This document shows, piece by piece, positions 46,329-58,533 of a DNA stretch of 64,000 nucleotides. Numbering within the stretch: position 1 is the first letter of the stretch; each line of letters begins with the position of its first letter. The translations under genes were made by a program, and so were the position numbers. Location: NCBI GenBank assembly GCA_037126765.1, contig JBBCBC010000001.1, forward strand, positions 34,518,804-34,582,803, in the 5' to 3' direction. The notes beneath the pieces were generated by a model. It was not told the origin of the DNA. It was given only the letters and a program-made list of their open reading frames with translations, and did no database searches. This stretch comes from Stenogyne calaminthoides (Eukaryota > Streptophyta > Magnoliopsida > Lamiales > Lamiaceae).

Positions 46329-46333
46329 TTTAT

Positions 46334-47980
46334 TGTTGGGAGATGAATTTAATAAAGAAGTTTTGATTAGATCCCAAAAACCCTGAGTATGACATGTTCA
46401 GGATAATCTTGATAGAATCGGAAATGTTTCAAAGATAGATTGTTCAGAAGTTATATGCACCATGTATAGTCAAAGATATAGATCGTTAGATTCAAGACAT
46501 CAAGACTCAAGAGAGAAATCAAGACATCAAGACTCAAGAGTAATCAAGACATCAAGACTCAAGAAGTTGTCGAAAACACCAAGACTCAAAAAAAATCAAG
46601 ACACCAAGACTCAAGAAGTAACTAAAGACATCAAGACTCAAAGAAAGTTGTCAAGACATCAAGACTCAAAGATGTTGTCAAGACATCAAGACTCAAGAAT
46701 TAATCAAGACATCAAGACTCAAGAAGTCAAGTCGCCAAGACTCGAAGTTGTCAAGACATCAAGACTCGTGATATGTCATCAAGACTCAAAAGATATCAAG
46801 ACCCAAGAGTTATCAAGACTTCTGTAAGATATCGAAAACTCAAGATAACCCCGAATGTTCGTAGGCACCTAATAATATCTATCTCAAGACTACAAAACCG
46901 AGAATAACGCAAATATTCGGAAAAGTAGATATTGCCCAAAACATTCATATGCGCATAAAAAAGGAACTAAGTCTAAGTGTTGTTTAATGTTATCTCATTA
47001 AGAGATTGACCAAAAAGAGCCATTTTTGTTTGTCTACATTCATCAAGACAAGAACCAATCGGAGAAGACAACATCAGATTTTTATCGACCTTAATCGAAA
47101 GCGACGGACCTCAATCATGTCGAGAGTACTAAGTTCCGCATCGCAAAAATTGGTGATTGGCTACATGATTTGATATTTCCTAAAACATGCAAGGGAGTGT
47201 TCAAACCCTAAATATAGTCGTTCATCAAACACCATAAGAGGAAACTCATGAAGCTATATCTCTTCCAACGGATAGTTTTTCAAAGAGTGACCTTGGTGAA
47301 GTTACTTTATAAATACCAAAGACCCTTTACATTGAGAGGTTACGGGAAATTTCAAAGCAACTCAAGAGCTCATTCGTATTATTGCAAATTGAAGCACTCA
47401 AAAACCCTAGAATTTCCTACGTGTTTCACATTGGAGAGAGTTCAATATTCTAAGCCTAGAGTGATAGATATATCCAAAGCTTAGAAGAGATATCCTAGTC
47501 TTTGCATTAGTTCTTATTGTAAAGGATATCTCATCCTAGTTGGAAACCAACCCAAAATCCAAACCCTTTGTTAAGGTAGTTTGTGTGTGTTTTGTTGGTG
47601 AGTTGGAGTTGTAAAGAGTTAGTAAGCTACAGTGAGTTAGCCAAAAAACTCTAGAGAAGAAGTTAGTAAGCTACTTGTGGTAGTCTGAACACTTGTGTGT
47701 GTTTGAGTTAGTAAAATCTGCAGTGAGTCGTCCCTTTTAAAACTCAAGGTAGAAAAGTGAGTAAGCTACAGTGAGTTAGCCAGAAAGCTTTAGGAAGTGG
47801 TTAAGGAATTTCTCTGAAGATCAGAGAGAGTGGACGTAGGAGCTTGAGTCTCTGAACCACTGTAATTGTTGTGTTGTTTTGCCTGCATTATTATCTGTTG
47901 CATGTTTTTCACTGAAAGCATTGTTCACTGATATTCAGTTGGAACCAATCCACTGAACTTGCATCAAATTGATCACAGCT
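46334..47980 (+). repeat. 5' LTR of the Sirevirus-like element, 3' end deleted
   Basis: Starts TGTTGGGAGATG as does the 3' LTR. It matches 58534-60170, then breaks at about 47980. The last roughly 390 bases of the LTR, the primer site and the N-terminal half of gag are missing. A TATA box (TTTATAAATACC) is at 47307-47318. Confidence 0.85.
46486..46825 (+). repeat. Minisatellite in the LTR, core CAAGACATCAAGACTC
   Basis: About 14 units of 17-27 bases. The 3' LTR has a related block at 58697-59010 with different unit numbers and point changes. It can be read as a protein (HQDSR repeats), but only by composition. Confidence 0.9.
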
Positions 47981-47989
47981 TAATGCAAG

Positions 47990-48236
47990 TTCAGTGGATT
48001 CGTTTGACCTGATGGATTCGTTTGAGAATCTTATGAAGGTCTATTCCGTGTTACAAGAACTACTCACTGAAACTCAAGAGCAGAACAAGGAATTGACTGC
48101 TGATAATCTGAAGTGGAAAGACTCTAAAAATGCTGAGATCACTTCTCAATTAATGGGAACTACTGATGAACTGGATGTTCTGAAAGTACAACTCTCAGAA
48201 AAAGAGAATGTGATAGAGATCCTAAATGGAAAATAA
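47990..48236 (+). pseudogene. Gag C-terminal coiled coil of the Sirevirus-like element
   Basis: About 80 codons of acidic, helical sequence (VLQELLTETQEQNKELTADN) corresponding to the part after the zinc knuckle in the related gag at the right edge (63700-64000). N-terminal gag is lost together with the LTR end. Confidence 0.75.
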
Positions 48237-49173
48237 GAGAAATCCACTAAAGAGATTCAGCTTATCAGAACTGAGTTCAATGACCTCTTTGAGAAGCATG
48301 AAACTCTAAAGAAATGTGAGGATAGTGTGCAGAGAAAGTTAGCTTATTGAATTTCGATCTAAAGTGATAGATGAAATTGAGTTATCAAAGACATGCAACT
48401 ATAAAAGTGGATTGGGATACATTCGAGGGAACCTCACAAGTCTTTTGAATGCTACTTCTAGTAAGATTGAGATCGTCTTTGTTAAAACCAAATGGCATCT
48501 AATCTTCTTACTAAAGAACCGCGAGTTTTTTAGACAAGGGTAAAGGACCTATGGTTTCGAAAAAAGCAAGGTTTAGGAAGAAAGCCTGCACCTCGGAAAA
48601 GGCTAGAAAACCCGAACACTCAAGAGGAAATTTTTCAGGCCGAAGACTTCAAAGCCTCAAAGCTAAGAATACCAACCTAAAGAGATCTGTGATTTGAACC
48701 ATCGAGAGGAATTTTCGGAAGAGAAACACTCAAAGCAGAGATATTCTCAACCTAAAAGACCAAGTCCTCGACTTGAAAGACCCCAATTTCAAAGACAGTA
48801 ACCTAAACCCCACTTACCTAAGGGTAAAGGTTTCCTAAACCCAAGTCGTGAGAGACAGAGACCAAATTTGACAAAAGCTAAGGCACTTGAACAAAAGGCC
48901 CCGAACCCAAGAAGAACTCTAAGGCTCATGTTCATGCTAAGGTGACACTCATGCACGATATCTTTGCCAAGGCACCTAGGGTGGTGAATGTGTATGTAGA
49001 TGTTTATGGAGACAAATCAGCCACTCTAAAGTAATTAGAGTTGTTAGGCGATTTGGGTTCCAAAAGGTACAAATTAACTTTGGTAGGACCCTACACCAAA
49101 TGGGTACCTAAGAACCGACCATTTTTCGAAGGAAGGAAAAGGGCACCGAAATAATGAAAATAACATAACACTG
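48237..49173 (+). pseudogene. Degraded gag-protease linker
   Basis: This should encode the rest of gag up to the protease. Short pieces in changing frames are visible (basic KPKAR/RRKKA-type sequence, KWVPKNRPFFEGRK before the protease at 49100) but no continuous frame. Words rich in TCGAA/CGAA suggest damage at former CAG/CTG sites. Confidence 0.6.
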
Positions 49174-49605
49174 ATGAGTGGAAATGAATTGGCTCCTGCT
49201 GTATGGTATCTGGACAGTGGATGTTCAACGCATATGACGGGATATAAACAACTAATCACTGACTATGTTGAGCAAAAAGGCCCTCAAATCACATTTGGAG
49301 ACAATTCCAAAGGACAAACTGAAGGATATGGAACTCTTGAAGTTGACTCTGTTCATATCCATGGTGTTTCATATGTGTCTGGTCTAAAGCATAACTTGCT
49401 TTCATATGGTGTTTCATTTGTAGATGTTTCTACTGATAGAATACTACAATTGTTACATATGGATCTCTTTAGTCCAGTAACACCTGTGAGCACTAATGGC
49501 AGAAAATACACACTTTTGGTAGTTGATGACTACTCTAGATACACATGGGTCATATTCTTACCAAGAAGAAAAAGACTCGGAACAAAAAATGCTGAACTAT
49601 CTTGA
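49174..49605 (+). pseudogene. Protease joined to integrase by internal deletion
   Basis: The protease motif WYLDSGCSTHMTG at the start, then the flap region (TFGDNSKGQTEGYG, LKHNLLSYG). At about 49438 it jumps in frame to LLHMDLFSP, part of the integrase core (VVDDYSRYTWVIFL), so the rest of the GAG-pre-integrase segment with its H-H-C-C zinc site is deleted. The frame ends at 49605; the catalytic Glu region follows in broken frames around 49640-49800. Confidence 0.85.
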
Positions 49606-49832
49606 AAAGGCTCATCTTCGAAAATAATCTGAGTGGTGGTCAAAATCGGATCGGATAAAGGAACGGAGTTTATCAATCATATCATATCTGATTATTGTGC
49701 AGCGAAATGGAATAGCTCATGAAACATCACCGCAAGGACCCCACAATAGAATGGTGTTGCTGAAAGAGAAATAGGACTATGAAAGAAGCTGCAAGGACAA
49801 TGATTCTTCAAGGTCGATATTCCTAAGAGATT

Positions 49833-50159
49833 TTGGGGTCAAGTTATCAACACTTTGACGCTACTCTCGGAAACGCATCCATCTTGACCAAGAACCAAGG
49901 AAAAACTCCATATGAGCCGTGGAATGAAAGGAAGCCTCTTGTTTTTTCTTTTCGTGTGTTTAGTTGCAAGTGTTTCATACACAATAATGGTAAAGATCAG
50001 TTGAAAACTTTTGATAGCAAAGCTAATGAAGGGATATTCTTAGGAAATTATGAAGTCAGTAAAGCCTCCAGAGTTTACAACTGTAGGACTCTTATTGTGG
50101 AAGAAACACCTCATGTTGTTTTTGATGAATCTACTTGTGTTCGAAGAAACAGAACATGA
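49833..50159 (+). pseudogene. Integrase C-terminal part of the Sirevirus-like element
   Basis: Motifs KTPYEPWNERKP, FRVFSCKCFIHNNGKDQL and SKANEGIFLGNYEVSKASRVYN, the usual end of the copia integrase module. A further linker runs on another frame at 50050-50823 (acidic, ending ALQDSFWITTMQEE, which leads into RT). Confidence 0.85.
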
Positions 50160-50845
50160 CTTCAGAGAACCGATCAAGAGAATCACCGACTTAGCCTCGA
50201 AAAAGAATGATAAAACATCCTCACGAACACGAAAAGAAGAAGTCACCACTTTCTATGAATGGAGTGAATCGACTCGAACAAAGAAGTTCGTGATGGAAAA
50301 ACTTCGGGATGGTGAGACTCGGGATGGAAATTCTCCATCGAAGGAAAAGCCAACACACCGAAGTCGCCAATCTAAACATACACCGCCGCACTCGGTATGT
50401 AATGCCGATGAAGATGTGGTCACAGCTGAGGCAAACTCCGAATCTATCAACCAATGGGGAACAAATGTCTCTGACAATGTTCTGAATGGAATTTTCCCTG
50501 AGGAAGATGATTCTCTTTCTCCTTTTCTGTTGTTCCCTGAATTTAATGAACCACCTGAACCTAACATTTCTGATGTTGAGGATACTACTGAAGGGGGAAC
50601 ATCATGGAGAAAATGGTTGGATAGTCATCCTACAAGTCAGATTGTGGGTGATCTATCAGATGGTGTCAAAACAAGAAGGTTCCATGGAGAAAGTGCTTTG
50701 TTCTGCTGCTTCCTATCTGAAAAAGAACCTACTGAGATTGAAGAAGCTCTACAAGATTCATTTTGGATTACTACTATGCAAGAAGAAGAATCGGGTTCTC
50801 AAGGAATAAAGTTTGGGAGCTAGTGGATAGACCAAGAGGCACAAT

Positions 50846-51373
50846 GTGATTGGAACTAAGTGGGTGTTCAAGAATAAGAGAGATGAAAACAACAACATTG
50901 TGAGAAACAAGGCAAGGCTAGTTGCACAAGGTTATTCCCAAGAAGAAGGCTTGGATTATGATGAAACCTTTGCACATGTTCCAAGACTAGAAGCCATCAT
51001 ATTGTTTCTTGCATATGCTGCCCACATGAAATTCACAGTCTATCAGATGGATGTGAAAAGTGCATTTCTGAATGGTGTGCTTAAGGAAGAGGTTTATGTG
51101 GAACAACCTCCCGGTTTTGAGACGAATGACCAAGTTTACAGGCTCAGGAAAGCCTTGTATGGTCTTAAGCAAGCACCCCGAGCATGGTATGATACCCTTT
51201 CTCAGTTTCTTACTGACCATGGTTTTATCAAAGGAACTGTTGGTAGGACTCTGTTCAGGATAGAAGATGGGAAAGACATCTTACTTGTTCAGATTTATGT
51301 AGATGACATCATATTTGGATCTCCAAATCATCACCGTGTGAAAAGTTTTCTACCCGATGAAAGGAAAGTTTGA
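50846..51373 (+). pseudogene. Reverse transcriptase of the Sirevirus-like element
   Basis: Starts GTKWVFKNKRDE and continues ARLVAQGYSQEEGLDYDETF, YQMDVKSAFLNG, YGLKQAPRAW and YVDDIIFGSPN. The catalytic Asp residues are intact; AHVPRLEAI stands where most copies have APVARLEAI. The frame ends at 51373, then carries on in other frames with MSMMGEMNFFLG (near 51377) to 51690. Confidence 0.9.
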
Positions 51374-51689
51374 GATGTCAATGATGGGGAGATGAATTTT
51401 TTCTTGGACTTCGGTGAAACAAACTAAGGAAGGAATTTTCATCAATCAAATAAAATACACCGTAGATCCGATTGCAAAGTATGGTGTAAAGAATTGCAAT
51501 GCGATTAGAATTCCTATGAATACTAACTACAAGATGGATCCCGATCCTCAAGGGCAAAAAACAAAGAAATCACACCGATTATAGAGGGATCATTGGATCA
51601 TTTGCTATATCTCACGACAAGTAGGCACGATATAACATTTCTTTGTTGAGATATGTGCAAGATACCAAGCTAATCCTAAGGCTAGTCAC

Positions 51690-52240
51690 ATGGAGGCTGC
51701 CAAAAAGATTCTGCAATATCTTAAAGGCACTGTGAATAGAGGATTATGGTATCCAGTTGATGATAACCTTGAATTAACTGGTTATTCAGCTGCTGATTAT
51801 GGAGGGTGTAGAATTGACAAGAAGTCTACTACAGGAACTTGTCAATTTCTTGGAAGTAAACTGATATCATGCTTTTCAAAGAAATAAACCTCGATGTGAC
51901 CAAGATTACTAAAGTCAATACATGGTCAGGAAGTTGTTGTGTACAGATTCTTTGGCTCAGACAACAATTGAGGGATTATAAGATTATAGCCAATGAAGTA
52001 CCTATATTTTGTGATAATAATAGTGCAATTGCTATTTCACAAAATCCCGTATTGCACACCAGATGTAAGCATGTTGATATCAGACATCACTTCATCAAAG
52101 ATCATGTTGAGAAGAAAGACATTAGAATTGAGAAAATTCATACTGATAAACAGAGAGCTGATATCTTAACTAAACCTTTGGCTGAATCAAGATTTCAGGA
52201 ACTATCAGTTGAATTAGGTATGTTGGATCCAGGTGAATAA
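51690..52240 (+). pseudogene. RNase H of the Sirevirus-like element
   Basis: Two overlapping frames: 51690-51887 (AAKKILQYLKGTVNRGLWYP, SAADYGGCRIDKKSTTGTCQF) and 51869-52240 (LWLRQQLRDYKI, IFCDNNSAIAISQNPVLHTR, KHVDIRHHFIKDHVE, DILTKPLAESRF). The frameshift at about 51880 removes the SSxEAEYxA segment with the catalytic Glu. Confidence 0.9.
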
Positions 52241-52860
52241 AGCAAATCTGAAAAATTGAAGGTTTTCAGATGCATGAAGTTTTCTCAGGTTTTTACTGAA
52301 AAACTCAGGATAAAATTGAAAGTACTGAACACTGAGTCTTGGGAAACTCAATTATCCTCGAAGATCGATTTTCGAGATTATCTCGACATTTTATCAAAGT
52401 CAAAACTCAGTAAGACTGATGGAGAAAATTAGTCTGAAGAAGTATTGACTCATGTAACACATTTATTGTCTAACTGAATCTCAGTAATCATTAGCAATAA
52501 ATGACAAAACACCTGAAGAAATATTTGGGCGGGACCTTTGAAATCCACGAGGAAAGTCAATGGTCTGCTGGAATAATAATTAAATGCACTGTTCATTAAT
52601 CACCAATAGGGATAAATTGGCGGCTTAGTATTTGCGAAATTGTCCTTTCATATACCTGATTTAGTCGGTGTTTAATCACAACCGTCGATTTCTTCATCTA
52701 AGCGATTTTCCATAAATCAAAATCCTATATCCATTGAAAAATTTCTTTCAAAGCCCTATTCCAAAAAAGCCTTCATCTTCACAAACACTCTGCTTCGAAA
52801 CTCTCGATTGCCCAAAAATTTTCACCTGTCTCAAAACCCTTCACCAGAAATTCTCCAAAA
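52241..52860 (+). other. Spacer between RNase H and the extra ORF
   Basis: About 600 bases without a coding frame. The last 120 bases are rich in CA/CT words (TCACAAACACTCTGC, CACCAGAAATTCTCC) and look like a plant 5' leader in front of the ATG at 52861. Confidence 0.5.
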
Positions 52861-55800
52861 ATGACATTTTCTGTATACGACAAACTCGCCATTTCCAATA
52901 AACCTTGGTACGAATATGTTGTTTCTCTAGAAAGCTCATCCAATGCAACTCACGGGGAGGAGGCGTTGCATATGATTCGTTTGGCAAAGCTTACATGCCT
53001 GGTCGTGAATCAACCAGAGGCCGAATATGCGAAAGCGGTAATTGAGTTTATCTCTAATATGCAGTTAGATGATCAGAAGTGCATAGAATCTTAGATTACA
53101 GTCTCGTATTTGGAGCATGGTTCGAAATATGTGGATTTTGTTAGGGAATTATATATTATTCCTAAGAATCTAAATGCCATATATGAGTTAAGTGATAGAG
53201 GCGAAGACCCTACGGTATACATGATGGGTAATATTTGGATAAAATTACTGAACATCCAGTAAAATTTGAAGCTACTCTGAATAAGAGGCATTTGAAGCCT
53301 AAATATCGAGTATTGTTGGATATTGTAAGCAAATGCATCATGAGTAGATCTGGTAGCTTCGAACAGATAAGCACGCCTAAGTTAAGGCTTATGGCGGCGA
53401 TTGAAGATTCACCTTCCACGGCATTCAACTGGCTGCACTATTTGATCAAGGTGGTGAGTGATCAAGCCAAACAAATTCAGAAGGTGAATGGCTCTGTAGT
53501 TGTCAAAGGAAAGATTCTACATGCAACCAAGATTGCATTTATCTTAGAAATGTGCAGAGAAGAGGAGGACATCTTTGTCAATTCCACTTCCTTTCCAAAG
53601 TCAAAAATCATGTTCAAACCACCAACAAAGAAGACTTTGAGAGGAAGGAAAGAGAAAAACTCTGAGTCTCAGGAGGAGACTGCTGAAGAAGAAACTGTTG
53701 AAGAAGCCAGACAAGCCAGGGGGAAAGCCCTGATGCAAGTTAAAAGAGAGAAAGGAGAGAAACTGAAGAAGAAAACACTGGCTCCTCAGAAGCGCAGAAG
53801 GCTTCAATCTATTACTGAGGAGGAGGTTAGTGAAACTGAAGAAACTCAACCTGAAGGCCAGCAAAGGTTAAAATCTCCACTTCAGGTTCTTGCTCAGGTT
53901 GTGACAAATGTGTAAGAGCAAGAAACTGAGGAACAGGTTTTTTCTGAGGTACTCAAAATCTCTCTGAGCTCAGATAAAATTTCTCAGGAAATCTTCAAGG
54001 GACCTCAGATTCCTACTGAAGAGAGACCTGTTCAGACTTCAGATCAGTCTGAACCTCAGGAATGGCTGAACTTGGATGTGCTTCTAAATGAACCATTTCT
54101 TGATCCATCAGCACCAGAACTCATACAATCCAATTCTTCTATCCCTGAGAGCCCAAAGTTGAAGAAGGGAGAGGCAGAAGAAACTGAATGGCGAAGCAAG
54201 GGGGAACGGTTCATCCTGGACAGATACCCTGAGCTTAATGCATATCCTGACCTTCAGGATCTCTTCTTCAGACTCAGAACCACGGTCTACATCCTGAATC
54301 AGACTCTTCCGGAGATGCTGAATATAGCCTCCTTTAGAGGAGAAGATTGGTGGAATGCTGAGACTGCTGTTTTGACAGAGTTCTCTGGGTTCAGGAAGAC
54401 CAAACTCAGAATGAAAATTGTTGACTTTGATGAGCTAGTAAAGAGAAAGGTGGTTGAGAAAAGGAAAGCTGATGTTGATGCCTCCAGTTCTATGAATCCA
54501 GAAGGAGATGAGGATCTAGATAAAGAGGGTGACAAACAAGATAATGCTGAAAAACAATCTGAGGGGGAGAAGGAACCTCAGACCGATGCTGAGAAAGAGA
54601 AGGAAACTGAGAGTCGGATGGGGACAGATACTGATGCTGAACCAACTGATATCAGACAACCTCAGACTGAAGTTAGCACTTTTCAAGTACCTTTTTGGCA
54701 CTGTTATACATTATGCCGAAGTTACTGAAGTACGTAGCTTTAAATCTGATGTTTATGATATGCAGAATGAGGCTCAGTTGGAGCACCCAACTCAGTTGGA
54801 AAATGTTGCACAAACTCCAGTGGTTGATTTCACACCAATTCTGGATGAATTAAAGAAGATAGAGCCAAGGATGGAAGAGATACTGGCAGGTCAATCTCAA
54901 AAGATTGAGAATCTAAGCTCTTCATCAAGTATGCTGCAAACCATTATCACAGACAAGATGACTCAGATGGAGTTAGCTCTGACTGATCAAAATCAGAAAA
55001 TGGAGAACCTGAGTTCATCATCTGATACGCTTCAAACAACTCTATCAAGTAAATTGGCTACACTAGATGGAAAGATTGATGGAGTACATGCAGAGCTTAA
55101 TGCCAACATGAAGCAGATGTATCAAGAAAGAACTGTTGGGGAATGAGTTGCACAGATCTATTCGGGGTGAATATTTAAATACAAATTTAATTCTTTAATT
55201 ATTACTAGCATGAAATAATCCTATATTAATTCAAATAATAATTGCAACAACATATCATGCATATAAAAAGCCACGTAAAACCTACGCATGCGGAATCTAC
55301 GGGTTTACGTGAACGTACCTCTCGGGTTGGCAGTGACTTCGGTTGGACGGACTAACAAAAAGGACTTCCCAAGTATTCCCTTAGCCCTTGCTCAACTATC
55401 CGGTGGAAGGACACTTGTCGAACAATTAACAAAAGAAAAAAATAAACTTTGTTGCACCACTTATGTGGATTTGCTAATTTTTCCAGCACATGGAATTGTA
55501 CTTGGGAATGAACTAATCATCCCCTATTTATAGGAGAGGGGTGGTCGAAAATTTTAGTAGAAAATCAATGTGGGAAAAGACTTTTCTTGGTCACTAAGAA
55601 ATCTTGAATATATCTCCTATATTCTTTTTCCCATAATTAAAATATTCCACAAGAAATCCCACCTCCTCATATATGGATATTTTCGAAAATTTAGTGTGTG
55701 CAAGAATCCAAGATTTGGATCTTCTTGAATTTATGAGATATTCTTGTATTTCAAGAAATACATATCTTCCATAATATCTTTTCAAGAAAATCAAGAAAAT

Positions 55801-58271
55801 CTTTCTTGCCCACTATATTTTCAAAATTTCGAAATTCTCTTATGAAATAACCAAGGTGGAGATTTCTTGAATTTAATGAGATAATCTTGTATTCCAAGAA
55901 TACATATCTTCATTCCATAACAAAATTCAAAGCAAATCTTTCTCCCTCTTTAATCCATAATTTTCGAAAAATAGAGGAAAAATTAAGCAACAATATTTAT
56001 TTTATTTTAATCACATTTTCAGTTAATGGACTATTTGTTGGGCTACTCAGGGGGCCTTTAGGAGAATTAAGATTGGACCTTCTAATGGACCTTGAATATC
56101 TAATATTGAGCCACAATATAATTCAAGCCCATAAATATTAATTAATTCCACTACATAATTAATATTGCACTATCTATCTTAACTCATATTACAATCAATA
56201 TGGCTCCCGGTCATTATTTCCCGTGTTTAAGATTATCTAGCCCATTAATTAATTCAAGCCACTGAAATAGCTTTCCGTTAATTAATATATTTTGTCCTTG
56301 GTCAAGGAATGGTTCAACATTATTATCCATACCGGAAACAAATTCCACTTGCAAGATTTGGTATGATAAAGCTTATGAACCTCCCCAAGGGGGCAAATCA
56401 AACAAAGCGTGCTTTTCTGCACATGATTCTTTGTATTAAATCTTAGCAATCACATGTGACCAATAATATTGCCCAAGATAAAAAAGTATTGAATCTCTCT
56501 TTGATTCGCTACCCATGATAAGTCAAAGCAATAGTTACCAATCCCACGTGATCATATTTAAGGGACGAAGGTTAAGAAACAACGAACCACTGAGGACTAA
56601 TTCTTCCTTGTTCGATTAAAGAAGAATTTATCCTCCTCAGAGGTCCTATTCAACTCATCATCACATGCACTAGTGTAATCTCTTGGTCAAGACAAACTAA
56701 TCTCGAGCCTTACACCTCAACCTTTTCGTGATGGGTTGTTCATTTCCATCTAGGTCGTGAATGGCGTACTTTTTAGTTACAAGGGACCGCTAATTTAATC
56801 TTACGTGATCCGGTATCACTAAATTAACTACAATGTAACACGTTTAATTATTGAAAAGTTATGCAAAGAAATATATGTAACATTCAATCATATTTAAAGC
56901 ATCAGTGATAAACAATTTATTTCAGTAAATAAGTCTGGAAATTCAGTTTCGATTATACAAAGTAAAAACATACTTTTCAGTATAATCCCAACAAGAACTG
57001 CCTATCTTGAAGCCAAGCTGGTTGAGAAGAATGATCTGATGATCAAAACAGCTGTTGAGAAAATGGGCTCTATGCTAATGACCAAGATGACAGAGATGAT
57101 GCATGATGTCTTCTCAAATCAGTTTGCACCTCTTTCAGATGAGTTCTCAATGGCTAAGAATTACATGAGAAGGCTAGATGATGAGCATGATCAGTTGGAA
57201 GGGGTAGTGCGAAGTATAAGCAAAGAGAAATACCATATGGATACTGCACTGACTCAACTACTCTCAAGGTATGGTGCCAAAAAGGGGGAAAGGCCTGGTG
57301 GCAAATTAAGTGAGTTGTTGGCACAAACCTTGGAGAGAAAGGCTCAGAAAGAAGCTGAAAGAAAGAAAATTGCTGATGCCTTAAGAAAAATTGAAGCCAC
57401 TGAGAAAATAAAATTCAAAGAAGCTGAGAAACCTACCTTCACTCGTATATCCGAGCAAACCGCTCAGAAGTAATTTCGAGAAACCGAAAGATAGAAGGAT
57501 GATTGAGACAAGCAAAAGCCACGAAAAATCTTGTCGAACCGATAAGAGAAAGGTCATTGCATTTTGTGAGAAGAAAAGAAGAAAATAATTAAAGCTTCTA
57601 AGCCTACTCGGAGGAAATTGATAATGGATTTTGAAGAATCGGGGAAGAAGCCAAAAAGAAGAAACCGAAATTCGGAAAAGAAGTCTTCAATACCAAGAAA
57701 ACTCAAAACCCTTCAAATCGAAAAAAAAAGAAGACTTTATACGTTCAGGTCGTGTTCCTTTGATCGGGAAAAAAAAAAGAAGAAGCGAGAAAAGAAGAAG
57801 TGGTTTTAAAACGTTTTTGAGCAAAATGAGGGTACGAAAAAAACTTCGAAATGGCCGCGATTGACAAGTGGATGCCTATTCGGTTCAATGATGCATGGGA
57901 GAGATCAAGAGAACCTTCGGTTCTATTATGAGATTCTCGAGAGAATGGAGGGGGAGCAATCGGATATGAATGAAGCCTTCATTGAATACTTACTGACATT
58001 CTATCCTAAGTACCTGCAAAGTTGGCTCAACTTGGCAGATGAAGGAAATACTCAGATAGTAGCCCCTGGTCCATACACTTACCCAGCTCCTAGGTTTGAG
58101 AATGGCTATGTGAATGAGGCAGCCATTTCTCAGGAAATAACCCAATATGCCATCCAGCTAGGCCTAACAGGAAACAACCCTGAAATCATCAAGGCAAGAG
58201 ATGAACTGAAGAAGAGATACTACGGGATGTTCAACCTGGAAGTGCCAGAGGATGAAGTGGAAGAAGACTGA
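52861..58271 (+). pseudogene. Extra ORF (env-like position) of the Sirevirus-like element, split by a solo LTR
   Basis: Starts ATGACATTTTCTGTATAC (MTFSVYDKLAISNKPWYEY). Without the solo LTR (plus one TSD copy, 1865 bases) it spans about 3.5 kb. Segments: globular start (52861-53094; stop TAG at 53092, frame change near 53230), RHLKPKYRVLLDIVSKCIM and KLRLMAAI region (53235-53640), very charged Lys/Glu stretch (53640-53870), acidic part (54072-54660), coiled coils (54750-55130 and 57000-57473), a broken Lys-rich zone (57480-57860) and a C-terminus (SWLNLADEGNTQIVAP, 57861-58271). I see no signal peptide or membrane helix, so env is only a position label. Function unknown. Confidence 0.7.
55129..56998 (-). 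mobile_element. Solo LTR of the copia-1/2 family
   Basis: 1860-base LTR 55134-56993 (TGTTGG...CCAACA) between perfect TSDs AGAAC (55129-55133 and 56994-56998). A minus-strand TATA box lies at about 55523-55536. There is no internal sequence, so it arose by LTR-LTR recombination. It interrupts the extra ORF of the Sirevirus-like element; the host frame continues directly across the insertion. Confidence 0.95.
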
Positions 58272-58519
58272 AGACTTTGTACTTCTGTTTTTGTTTTTGA
58301 TTTTCATTGTAATCTGTAACTCTTATCTTACATCAATGAAAACTTTATCTTTATGCTCAAAGATAATATCTCATTATCTTTTTACATGTCTTTTATGTTT
58401 GATATGCCTTATGTTTTGAAATTGTTGGGAGAATTATCGTGTTGGATTGTAATAGATAAACTGAAACCTGAGGATAGGTTAGGTTTTCTTAAATGTAACA
58501 AGATGGTTTTGGCATCATC

Positions 58520-58533
58520 AAAAAGGGGGAAAT
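58520..58533 (+). other. Polypurine tract of the Sirevirus-like element
   Basis: AAAAAGGGGGAAA directly before the 3' LTR; primes plus-strand DNA. Confidence 0.9.

Noticed and set aside
46486..46825. CRISPR-like array
   Set aside because: Spacing is irregular, there are no unique spacers, and this is plant LTR DNA.
46462..46827. Open frame with HQDSR repeats
   Set aside because: It is just the translation of the LTR minisatellite; the equivalent 3' LTR array does not keep a frame.
55129..56998. Two independent elements left and right of the solo LTR
   Set aside because: The reading frame is continuous across one TSD copy and outer TSDs TTTAT match, so it is one element with an insertion.
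57618..57864. Separate small Lys-rich proteins
   Set aside because: Two overlapping frames in a damaged stretch of the extra ORF; better seen as one broken coding region.
52861..58271. Calling the extra ORF a true envelope gene
   Set aside because: No signal peptide, membrane helix or fusion-type segment is visible in any part; only its position matches.
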